From G965202665 sp965243835 (lineage in GTDB: Bacteria; Actinomycetota; Acidimicrobiia; Spongiisociales; Spongiisociaceae), in assembly GCA_965243835.1 (NCBI GenBank), contig OZ251578.1:2728001-2792000 (forward strand): a stretch of 64,000 nucleotides of DNA, written 5' to 3'. Positions within the stretch are counted from its first letter, which is position 1, and each line of letters opens with the position of its first letter. Of this stretch, positions 57,072 to 64,000 are shown piece by piece. Below the pieces are notes generated by a model. The model was not told the DNA's origin. It made no database searches and worked only from the letters and a program-made list of their open reading frames with translations. The position numbers and the translations under genes are program-made.

Positions 57072-58254
57072 CCGGCGGGTCGGCCTTCTCCCCTTCTTCG
57101 GGCAGGGTCAGATACAGGCGGCGCACCGCCAACACCTCGCGCAGTTGGGCGGCGATGTCGGAGAAAAAACGTTCGCGATATACGGCGTCGGTTATGGAAG
57201 CCACCGCGAACTGCAGACCGGAGAAGGCGGCGATGAATCCGGCCACCATCAGCAACGGCCCGGTCAGGACCACCTCCGCCCCGAAGAGGGGAAAGGCGGC
57301 CAACTCCCCCATCTGGTCGGCGTCCAGCCATTGCTCGATAGTGGTGCGGCGCACCGCCAACAATCCGAAAACCACGAAGAAAACCCCGGTGACCGCTCCC
57401 GCCAACGCCACCCGCACCGTCTGGCCGACGAACATCAGCAACCCGATGTTGAGCGCGGCCCGCCTGCTCAGGGGCTCCCCCCGGAACTCCCCGGTCGGCC
57501 CCGGCGGGAGGTCCGCCAGCGGCGAATCGGAGGCGGCCGCCAACGCCCGCACTTCCTCCCACGAGGAGAAACGTTCCAACGAGGCCACCTCCCCCGGGAT
57601 TTGCACGATCAGGAACCCGCAGGCGCCCGCTCCTATCAACCCGAGGACCGCCCCGTACAGCGGCAGGGTGAAGTTGGCCGCCACCTGCCACATCTCGGTG
57701 TTCAGGAAAAAGAAGGCCGCGAACAACAGCAACAACGGCAACGAGCGGGCTATCAGCCGGAACACCGAACGGATCTGGTCGACCATGAACTCCAATCCCC
57801 ACCACAGCATGGGAAGCAGGCCGTAGCTGACGACTATGTATCCGACGCCCAGCAGGGTCAGGTTGAGGAAGATCACCGACGCCAAGTCGTCCACTACCCG
57901 GCCCACGGCGGACAGCATGGTGAGCAGGGCCGGGACCAGCACAAAGGCCGCCAACTCCAAAACGCCCACCCGGTCCGGCAACTGAAAGGCCCGGCGCCCC
58001 CGCAACCTGTTCACCCCGGCCGCCGTCCCCGTCAGCACTCCCGCGAACAACACCGCCACCGCCGCCTGCGCCCATCCCCGAAACCGGTCCCCGAAGGCGA
58101 ACATCATCTCTCCGAAAAACACCAGCACCAGAAAGGGCGTCATCCGCGTGAACACATCGGTGCGGGCGGAATAGTCTTCGATCAGATGCGGCAGACCTCG
58201 ACGGCGCAACCACCGCTCGGTATCGGGACGAAGTTCCCCGGGCCGAAATTTCAC
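57046..58254 (-). CDS. polytopic membrane protein of unknown function
   Basis: A 402-residue protein with about eight to ten hydrophobic segments (for example FLVLVFFGEMMFAFGD, VLELAAFVLVPALLTMLSAV and LPLLLLFAAFFFL) and a charged C-terminal tail. The GTG at 58254 (VKFRPGELRPDTERWL) is chosen because GGGAGGAAAATT precedes it; the longer frame from 58305 would cover the pfk ribosome-binding site. No known domain is recognised. It is divergent from the pfk gene and overlaps the thiolase 3' end. Confidence 0.75.
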   Translation of the reverse strand: MKFRPGELRPDTERWLRRRGLPHLIEDYSARTDVFTRMTPFLVLVFFGEMMFAFGDRFRGWAQAAVAVLFAGVLTGTAAGVNRLRGRRAFQLPDRVGVLELAAFVLVPALLTMLSAVGRVVDDLASVIFLNLTLLGVGYIVVSYGLLPMLWWGLEFMVDQIRSVFRLIARSLPLLLLFAAFFFLNTEMWQVAANFTLPLYGAVLGLIGAGACGFLIVQIPGEVASLERFSSWEEVRALAAASDSPLADLPPGPTGEFRGEPLSRRAALNIGLLMFVGQTVRVALAGAVTGVFFVVFGLLAVRRTTIEQWLDADQMGELAAFPLFGAEVVLTGPLLMVAGFIAAFSGLQFAVASITDAVYRERFFSDIAAQLREVLAVRRLYLTLPEEGEKADPPVSRSPEPG

Positions 58255-58307
58255 AATTTTCCTCCCATCCGCCAACCTGTAAGGGCGACCCCCGACAAGG
58301 AGCATAG

Positions 58308-59453
58308 ATGAGAGTGGGAATTCTGACCGGCGGCGGGGATGTCCCCGGCCTCAACCCGGCCATCAAGGCCTTCGTCAACCGGGCGACGGAGCATGGCCAT
58401 ACGGTAACGGGATTAATGCGGGGCTGGGGGGCTTTGCTGGCCATTAATCCGGAGGACCCGGACACGTTCGGCGAGCACGCCCGGACGTTGCATCCGGCCG
58501 CGGTGCGCACCATCGACCGCACCGGGGGCACCGTCCTGCACAGCAGTCGCGCCAATCCGGGGAGGGTGGCCGCCGCCGACCTGCCCCCTTTCCTGGCGCC
58601 GCCTCCGGGAACGAAGCCGCCCTACGACTTCACCGGGCATGCGGTGCGGGCGACGGAAGCCCTCGGCTTGGACGCCCTGGTCGCCATCGGCGGGGACGAC
58701 ACCCTCTCCTATGCGTTGCGCATGCACCGGGAGGGGGTGCCGGTGGCGGCCATCCCCAAAACGATGGACAACGACGTGCCCGGCACCGACTACTGCCTGG
58801 GGTTCTCCACCGCCGTCACCCGGTGCGTGGGGTTTATCAACAACCTGCGCACCGCGGCGGGCAGCCACGAACGGATCGCAGTGGCGGAACTGTTCGGTCG
58901 TTACTCGGGGGCCACCAGCCTGGCCGCCGGTTACCTGGCCGGCGCCGACCGGGCCGTCATCGCCGAGGTCCCCTTCGACCCGGACCGGCTGACGGATCTG
59001 TTGGTTGCGGACCGGGCGGCCAACCCCAGCCGCTACGCGATCGCGGTCATTTCGGAGGGGGCGGCGATGGCCGGGGGAGCCCGGGTGGAAAGCGGGGAGG
59101 CCGACGCTTACGGCCACCGCAAACTGGGCGGGATCGGCCGACTGACCGGCGATCATATCAAGGCCCGTACCGGGATCGGCGTTATGAATCAGCAGATCGG
59201 ATACCTGATGCGCAGCGGGCCGCCCGATGTTTTGGACCTGATGGCGGGTTTCAACTTCGGCATTATGGCGGCGGACCTGATCTCCTCGGGGACGAGCGGG
59301 CGGATGGCGGCCCTGCGGGGAGGGGCGTACGCGGTCGCCGACCTGTCGGTCTTGGCCTCCGGGGCCCGGACGGTGGACGTGGAGGCTTACTACGACGCGG
59401 AGGGCTACCGGCCCCGCATCAAAAATCCGTTGGCGAAGCCCATGTTCCTGTGA
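58308..59453 (+). CDS. 6-phosphofructokinase, PPi-dependent signature
   Basis: A 381-residue phosphofructokinase phosphorylating fructose 6-phosphate. The nucleotide site reads IGGDDTLSY and AIPKTMDNDVPGTD. In the PFK-A family, Gly at these two key sites (GGDGS, PGTIDND) marks ATP use, and Asp plus Lys (GGDD, PKTxDND) marks PPi use; both PPi-type residues are here. The sugar-phosphate block is MDNDVPGTDYCLGFSTAV. A pyrophosphate-dependent, reversible enzyme is inferred. Start is ATG 58308 after AAGGAG. Confidence 0.9.
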   Translation: MRVGILTGGGDVPGLNPAIKAFVNRATEHGHTVTGLMRGWGALLAINPEDPDTFGEHARTLHPAAVRTIDRTGGTVLHSSRANPGRVAAADLPPFLAPPPGTKPPYDFTGHAVRATEALGLDALVAIGGDDTLSYALRMHREGVPVAAIPKTMDNDVPGTDYCLGFSTAVTRCVGFINNLRTAAGSHERIAVAELFGRYSGATSLAAGYLAGADRAVIAEVPFDPDRLTDLLVADRAANPSRYAIAVISEGAAMAGGARVESGEADAYGHRKLGGIGRLTGDHIKARTGIGVMNQQIGYLMRSGPPDVLDLMAGFNFGIMAADLISSGTSGRMAALRGGAYAVADLSVLASGARTVDVEAYYDAEGYRPRIKNPLAKPMFL

Positions 59454-59511
59454 CCGCGGGCGGGCCGTCGCCGGGTCCGGGGCGGCCTCCGCCGGTCGAA
59501 AAACAACCCCC

Positions 59512-59539
59512 TTGAATCGTCGCCGAAAATTCGTATCTT
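59512..59539 (+). promoter_or_regulatory. candidate promoter of the type VII-like cluster
   Basis: TTGAAT (59512-59517) and TATCTT (59534-59539) with a 16-nt spacer, about 65 bp upstream of the WXG100-like gene start. A GAAAGGAGGCGA ribosome-binding site follows at 59590-59601. Confidence 0.5.
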
Positions 59540-59603
59540 GTTAACCGTAGGCGCCCCCGCTGGAAATCGGGGAGCGAAAACAACGCGCCGAAAGGAGGCG
59601 ACA

Positions 59604-59888
59604 ATGCCGATACGCGCCGACGGGAACCGGATCATCGAGGTGGGGCGCAGCTTCGCCGTGTGGAGCGGGGAGATGCAGGACCTGTTGGGTTCCATCACCG
59701 CCGCGGTGTCCACCCTGCAGGACAGCTGGGAGTCCAAGGCGGCCCGGGACTTCCAGGCCATGACCGAGGAGGCCCTCCCCCACCTGCGGGGCCTGGCCGA
59801 GTTCATGCAAACCCACTCGGATGGGTTGGTCCGCTACGGAACCGATCTCAACTACATGGCCGACACCTACTACGTGTCGGCGGGCTGA
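59604..59888 (+). CDS. WXG100/ESAT-6-like secreted protein
   Basis: A 94-residue small helical protein of WXG100 type: two predicted helices around a central turn, where the usual Trp-x-Gly reads Trp-Glu-Ser (DSWESKAARDF). The helices flank it (VGRSFAVWSGEMQDLLGSI and LPHLRGLAEFMQTHSDGL). These proteins dimerise and are exported by FtsK-type ATPases of type VII systems. The C-terminal YxxxD/E-like signal is represented by YMADTYYVSAG. ATG 59604 has an AAAGGAGGCGA Shine-Dalgarno. Confidence 0.8.
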   Translation: MPIRADGNRIIEVGRSFAVWSGEMQDLLGSITAAVSTLQDSWESKAARDFQAMTEEALPHLRGLAEFMQTHSDGLVRYGTDLNYMADTYYVSAG

Positions 59889-59910
59889 TCCGACCGGAGG
59901 GGGCGGGGTC

Positions 59911-60339
59911 ATGACCTCGGCGGAGTTCCGGGCGGCGGCCGGGCGGATGGAGGACGTTCGGCGGGAGTTGCTGGCCGTCAGCCGGGAGCAGGCGTTGGCG
60001 GCCCGGGAGCGGGTAGCGGCGGTTCTTTCGGGGGCGGCGGCGGGGTTCCTGGCCGACCGCTTGGAACAATGCGGCCGGGAGTTGGCGGCGGCGGCTCGTG
60101 TCTTGGAGGAGGCGGCCGCCGCCGCCCGGCGCACCGCGCAAACGTTGGAAGCGGCCGAGGTTATGGCGGCGGCCCCGGCTCCCGCCTCCGACGAGGACGG
60201 GGAGGAGGAACCGGTTGCGGAGCGGCAGGCGCCGGTCGCCAAATCGAACTTCGAGGAATCCCCGGACGACGACTTTCCCGTACCGGATCTGCTGAGCCGC
60301 ATCCGCGCCAAAACGATCCCGCCCACCTACGTCCCATGA
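59911..60339 (+). CDS. small helical partner protein of the type VII-like cluster
   Basis: A 142-residue protein, 22 bp downstream of the WXG100-like gene. Residues 1-85 are almost entirely helical with heptad-like spacing (RMEDVRRELLAVSREQAL, then ERVAAVLSGAAAGFLADRLE and LEEAAAAARRTAQTLEAAE). An acidic, Pro-rich tail follows (DEDGEEEP) and ends DLLSRIRAKTIPPTYVP. There is no WxG motif. It is probably the second subunit or a chaperone-type partner of the secreted pair, by position. Start is ATG 59911. Confidence 0.65.
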   Translation: MTSAEFRAAAGRMEDVRRELLAVSREQALAARERVAAVLSGAAAGFLADRLEQCGRELAAAARVLEEAAAAARRTAQTLEAAEVMAAAPAPASDEDGEEEPVAERQAPVAKSNFEESPDDDFPVPDLLSRIRAKTIPPTYVP

Positions 60340-61473
60340 ACCCCCGCCGACCGCCCGCACCGGCAGGGAAACCGCCCACGCCCGGAAAGCCGACGCCCCC
60401 GCCCGACGCGGGACGGCACGGGAGACGGGCTTCCGCGTGCAACATAAACACCGCCGCCCCGGGAAGCGCGCCCCCCACACGGGAAAAACCGCCTATCTCC
60501 AACAGATTCGCCAACCCCGGCACTACGCAAAGGACCAACAATGACAAACCCCGCCCAACCCCATCGGTCCCCGGTCACCCATCGTCCGATGAACAAACGC
60601 ACCTCCGCGCAAAACGGGCAACAACCCGCCACCGGAAAGCAAACGCCCACCCGCCGGGAACGACGCGGGGAAACGAGCGCAACGCGAACGCCTCCACCGG
60701 GAAGCGACCCCCGTTGCCCGACGAGACAGCCGCACACCCGGAATCCGCCAACCCCCGTCAGCGACGAGAGCGCAACGCGAACGCTCCGCCGGGAAGCCGG
60801 GCATCCGCCAACGGAACAGCCCGCAACCAACCGAACGTGGAAAAAGCCGACTATCTCCAAACGGATTCGCCAACCCCGGCGCTACCAAAAGGACGAACAA
60901 TGACAAACCCCGCCCAAACCCGCACCCGCCGCCCCGCCGACCCCCAGCGGCCTCCGGCTATCCATCATCCTATGAACAAACGCACCACCGCGGTAAGACG
61001 GAAACGACCCGCCGCCGGAAAACCAACCTCTTGCCCACTGGGGACAACACGGGAAACGAGCGCAACGCGAACGCCTCCGCCGAGAAGCGACCCCCATTGC
61101 CCGACGAGACAGCCGCACACCCGGAATCCGCCAACCCCCGTCGGCGCCGGGGCGGCCATAACCGCGCCAAGAACGACCTACCCACCGGACGCGCAAGGAG
61201 AACGCACAACGCGAACGCCGCGATCGGGAAAGCGATCCCACCGCATACCCGGAATCCGCCCCACCCGCCCGTCGCCGAGGAAAACGCATCACCCGCCGAC
61301 AGGAAAACAACCCGCGACCGGGGAAGCGATCCCGCCGCACGCCGCCGAGTGGACACGGGAGGCGGCTCCCGCCAACAGATGGCGACGCGAGAACAAGCGA
61401 AAGGACAAAATGACCGCCCAACGCAACGCCGAATCCCGCCGACCCCCGTCGGCGGCGGACCATCCATCGTCTG
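60340..61473. repeat. degenerate tandem array derived from the eccC 5' region
   Basis: 1.1 kb without a credible gene. Units repeat an AAAGGAC-type sequence before ATGAC (60541, 60900, 61410), followed by a second ATGAA (60589, 60972, 61474); the last of these is the eccC start. The units also carry GGGGAAACGAGC and a TGCCCGACGRGRC-like block, which correspond to codons about 10-35 of eccC. A segment of about 95 bp near 60667-60760 recurs almost unchanged at 61051-61143. The + strand is C/A-rich as in the other arrays. Long frames across it (Pro/Arg/Thr-rich) are by-products of composition. Confidence 0.7.
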
Positions 61474-64000
61474 ATGAATAGGCGCGTCACCGTCCAAGAC
61501 GGGGAAACGAGCCGCGACTGGGAGGTGAGCGGCCTGCCCGACGGGGCGACCGCAGCCGACCTGTTGGCGGCCGCGGGAGCGAAGGCGGCGGATTGGGGGG
61601 AAACACCGGCCGACCGGATTTGGGACGGATCGATCCTCTCCCCGGACGCATCCGCGCTGCAACCGGGAAGCGGCGGGGAAACTCCGATCGCCGCCTTGTA
61701 CGCCTTGTCCGGACCGCAGGCGGGGCGGGTGTGGAAGCTGTCCCCGGGCCGCTATACGGCGGGCGGCTCTCCGGCGGCGAACATCCGCTTGGAAGGGACC
61801 GCCCCGGCCTCGCTGACGGTGGACGGCCGCGGCTCCGCCTCTTGGAACGGTCGTCCGTTTCCGGCCGGCAGTCTGCGTGCCGGACCCCACCGCTTGCGGA
61901 TCGCCCCCTGGCCATGCGGAACGGCCCCGGACCCGCCCGCCCCGAGGGGGTTCTTCAACCGGCCGCCCCGCCACCTCCCGCAACGCTCCGCCCCTCCGCC
62001 GGAGGCGCCGGGGAGGGAGCGGGTAGACGGAAAACCGAGACGGATGGGAGCGGTGATGTTCGCCCTTCCCGTCCTGGCGGGGGCGGGCATGGCCTTGTTC
62101 TTCGGTCGGTTGATGTTTCTGGCCTTTGCGCTGATGAGCCCGTTGATGATGGCGGGGCAGTACATAGAGGACCGTCGCCGGCGTCGCCGGGAAACCCGCC
62201 GCGCCGGGCAAAAGTTCGCCGCCGACCTGCGGGAGTTCGACCGCCAATTGCGGCGCCGCGCCCGCCGCGCGCAGGCCCAAGCCCATTTGGACGACCCCTC
62301 GGTGGGGGAGTTGCTGGCCTGGGCGGAGGCCGGATCCCGGCGCCTGTGGGAGCGAAGGCCCGCCCACCCCGACTTCCTGCGGGCGACGCTCGGCTACGGA
62401 ACCGTCCGCTGGACCCCTCCCCCGGTCGGTGAGGAGGAGCCGGAGGCGGCGGAGGCTCTGCGCAGGCAAGGTGTGATGCAGGGGGTTCCGATAACCGCGC
62501 AACTCGCTCCGGGGCGCATTCTGGGAGTGGCCGGACCGCGGGACGAGGCCGGCTCCCTGGCCGGGGCGGTCCTGTGCCAAATCGCGGTCGCCTCCGGTCC
62601 GGCCGATGTGCGCATCGGGGTGATCACCGACCGTCCCCAAGTCTGGGATTGGGTCAAATGGACGCCGCATTCCCTGGCCGACCCCCGCTCCGATGTCCGG
62701 TTGCTGGCCTGCTCCCCGGCGGAGACGGAGGCTTTGCTGGGCGCCCTGTCCGCCCCGGCCGCGGAGGGCCCGGCCCCGGTGACGGTTATCGCGGTGGACC
62801 ACCCCCGCCTGTCGGAGGAGCACCGTCGTCTCCTGCGGCGAATTTTCCTGGGGGCGGAGCGCCCGGCGGCGGGAGTGTGGTTGGAGGAGCGGGCGGAGGG
62901 GTTGCCCGCCGCGTGCCCGGAGGTGGCGGAACTGGGGGCGACGGCCCGCCTGCGCCGTCCCGGGCGGGGCGCGGCCGCGCTGGAAATGGAAGTCGCCGGC
63001 GCGGCGGAAGGGGTGGCGGAGGCCGCCGCCCGGCGCCTGGCCCGCTGGGAGGACCCGGAAGCGTCCGCCCCCGGATCCCGCTTGCCGGAGCGGGCGGGGC
63101 TGCTGGAACTCCCGGAGCTGGCGGACCTGTCCGGCGAGACGGATCCGGACGGTTTGGCCGGGGCCCTGTCCGCCCGCTGGTCCGCCGCGCCCTCCGGCCT
63201 GGCCGCCCCCATCGGGGTTTCCGAAGCCGGCACGGTGCAGGCGGACCTGGCCGCGGACGGACCGCACTGCCTGTTGGCGGGCACCACCGGCTCGGGCAAA
63301 AGCGAACTGTTGCGCACCCTGATCGCCTCCTGGGCCGTCCGCTACGGTCCCCAACTCCTCAACCTGATCCTGATCGACTACAAGGGAGGGGCGGCCTTCG
63401 ACGCCTGCGCCGACCTGCCGCATGTCACGGGGCTGGTGACCGACTTGGACGAGGGGCTGGGGGAACGGGCCCTGCGTTCGCTGGAGGCGGAACTGACCCG
63501 GCGGGAGGAGCGAATGCGGGCGGCGGGGGTTTCCGACATCGACCAACTGCGCCGCGCCCGCCCCGACCGGCCCCTCCCCCGCCTGGCGGTGATCGTGGAC
63601 GAATTCGCCCTGCTGTCCCGGGAGTTGCCCGACTTTATGGAGGCGCTGGTGGATATCGCTCAACGGGGGCGCAGCCTGGGAGTGCATCTGGTTCTGGCCA
63701 CCCAGCGCCCGGCGGGGGTGATCAAGGACTCCATCCGGGCCAACGTCAACCTGCGCATTTGCCTGCGGGTGCAGACCCCGGCCGATTCCAGGGACGTGCT
63801 GGGGACGGGGGCGGGGACCGCTCTGGCGGCCGGGATCCCCCCTTCCCGGCCGGGACGCGGCTACATCCGATCCGGCCCGGAGGCCCCCGTTCCCTTTCAG
63901 ACGGCCCTGGTTTCCGGCTCCGGGAATTGCCGACCGGCGGTCCGGGCCGTCCCCTTCCTGTTCGCCATGCGGCAACCTGCGACTCCCCCCGCCCCGGACC
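61474..64000 (+). CDS. FtsK/SpoIIIE-type type VII secretion ATPase (EccC/EssC-like), 3' end outside window
   Basis: An open frame from ATG 61474 runs off the right edge (842 codons visible). The N-terminus holds an FHA-like beta domain (about 65-140; SGPQAGRVWKLSPGRYTAGG). Two transmembrane helices follow near residues 190-230, then a helical linker and the first FtsK/SpoIIIE ATPase domain, with Walker A LLAGTTGSGKSELLRTL, Walker B LAVIVDEFALLSREL, the motif ILIDYKGGAAFD and TQRPAGVIKDSIRANVN. FHA, two helices and FtsK domains in this order match EssC. It should energise export of the WXG100-like protein upstream. ATG 61474 lacks a clear Shine-Dalgarno; it overlaps the stop of a 23-codon ORF starting at 61410 that has AAGGA upstream, so coupling is possible. 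Confidence 0.9.
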   Translation, partial: MNRRVTVQDGETSRDWEVSGLPDGATAADLLAAAGAKAADWGETPADRIWDGSILSPDASALQPGSGGETPIAALYALSGPQAGRVWKLSPGRYTAGGSPAANIRLEGTAPASLTVDGRGSASWNGRPFPAGSLRAGPHRLRIAPWPCGTAPDPPAPRGFFNRPPRHLPQRSAPPPEAPGRERVDGKPRRMGAVMFALPVLAGAGMALFFGRLMFLAFALMSPLMMAGQYIEDRRRRRRETRRAGQKFAADLREFDRQLRRRARRAQAQAHLDDPSVGELLAWAEAGSRRLWERRPAHPDFLRATLGYGTVRWTPPPVGEEEPEAAEALRRQGVMQGVPITAQLAPGRILGVAGPRDEAGSLAGAVLCQIAVASGPADVRIGVITDRPQVWDWVKWTPHSLADPRSDVRLLACSPAETEALLGALSAPAAEGPAPVTVIAVDHPRLSEEHRRLLRRIFLGAERPAAGVWLEERAEGLPAACPEVAELGATARLRRPGRGAAALEMEVAGAAEGVAEAAARRLARWEDPEASAPGSRLPERAGLLELPELADLSGETDPDGLAGALSARWSAAPSGLAAPIGVSEAGTVQADLAADGPHCLLAGTTGSGKSELLRTLIASWAVRYGPQLLNLILIDYKGGAAFDACADLPHVTGLVTDLDEGLGERALRSLEAELTRREERMRAAGVSDIDQLRRARPDRPLPRLAVIVDEFALLSRELPDFMEALVDIAQRGRSLGVHLVLATQRPAGVIKDSIRANVNLRICLRVQTPADSRDVLGTGAGTALAAGIPPSRPGRGYIRSGPEAPVPFQTALVSGSGNCRPAVRAVPFLFAMRQPATPPAPD

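Noticed and set aside
60069..61481. 470-codon frame linking the helical partner gene to the eccC start
   Set aside because: It lies in another frame than both real genes, has no ribosome site, and its Pro/Arg/Thr composition reflects the repeat array.
60970..63975. 1001-codon antisense frame over eccC and its upstream array
   Set aside because: The + strand carries clear FtsK motifs; the antisense frame is a codon-bias artefact.

Overview
The window comes from a high-GC actinobacterium. Markers typical of Actinomycetota are the fused E2-E1 2-oxoglutarate metabolism enzyme (Kgd/OdhA type), the NucS mismatch endonuclease, a WhiB regulator, a MutT1-like Nudix/histidine-phosphatase fusion, an acyl-CoA carboxylase epsilon subunit beside methylmalonyl-CoA epimerase, and a WXG100/FtsK-type (type VII-like) secretion cluster. 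The very large Calx-beta/SLH surface proteins and Thr-rich lipoproteins fit an environmental lineage such as Acidimicrobiia, but that placement is inference. No rRNA, transposase or CRISPR array was seen; one tRNA (Pro, CGG) is present.

Layout. 0-10.8 kb is mostly housekeeping: a lipoprotein cut by the left edge, a YyaL-like thioredoxin-domain protein, a primary-type sigma factor, a DUF3179 lipoprotein, Kgd, a Nudix/phosphatase fusion and a LOG-family protein. 10.8-13.3 kb is accessory: two tandem HicB-like genes and an AT-richer type II restriction-modification pair. 13.3-21.4 kb holds TrmL, NucS, a MacB/FtsX-type ABC exporter, a YbaN-like protein, NhaA and a phytoene-desaturase-like oxidoreductase. 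21.4-28.0 kb is an unusual minus-strand operon: a secreted metzincin-type protease with sixteen Cys-pair repeats, followed by three tandem paralogous lipoproteins. 28.3-37.6 kb holds WhiB, an NfeD-like protein, an orphan receiver, a CNNM/CorC protein, a methyltransferase with an EndoVII-like nuclease, tRNA-Pro, a class II aldolase with asd and lysC, and a PHP phosphoesterase. MurJ (39.8-41.4 kb) lies between two non-coding repeat arrays. AccE and methylmalonyl-CoA epimerase follow. 44.3-55.6 kb carries two tandem giant Calx-beta/SLH proteins, the second frameshifted. The rest is a thiolase, an unknown membrane protein, a PPi-type phosphofructokinase and a type VII-like cluster running off the right edge.

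The clearest theme is local tandem duplication with decay. It affects the HicB genes (together with a fragment of the LOG gene), the lipoprotein trio, the 108-bp repeats of the protease gene, a 519-bp unit repeated three times before murJ, four degenerating copies of accE downstream of the intact gene, degenerate copies of the eccC 5' end upstream of eccC, and the duplicated Calx-beta genes. The three non-coding arrays are all strikingly C/A-rich on the + strand. The two Calx-beta genes also share a promoter in which a run of 11 or 12 G lies between a perfect TTGACA -35 box and a TAGCGT -10 box, an arrangement suited to phase variation.
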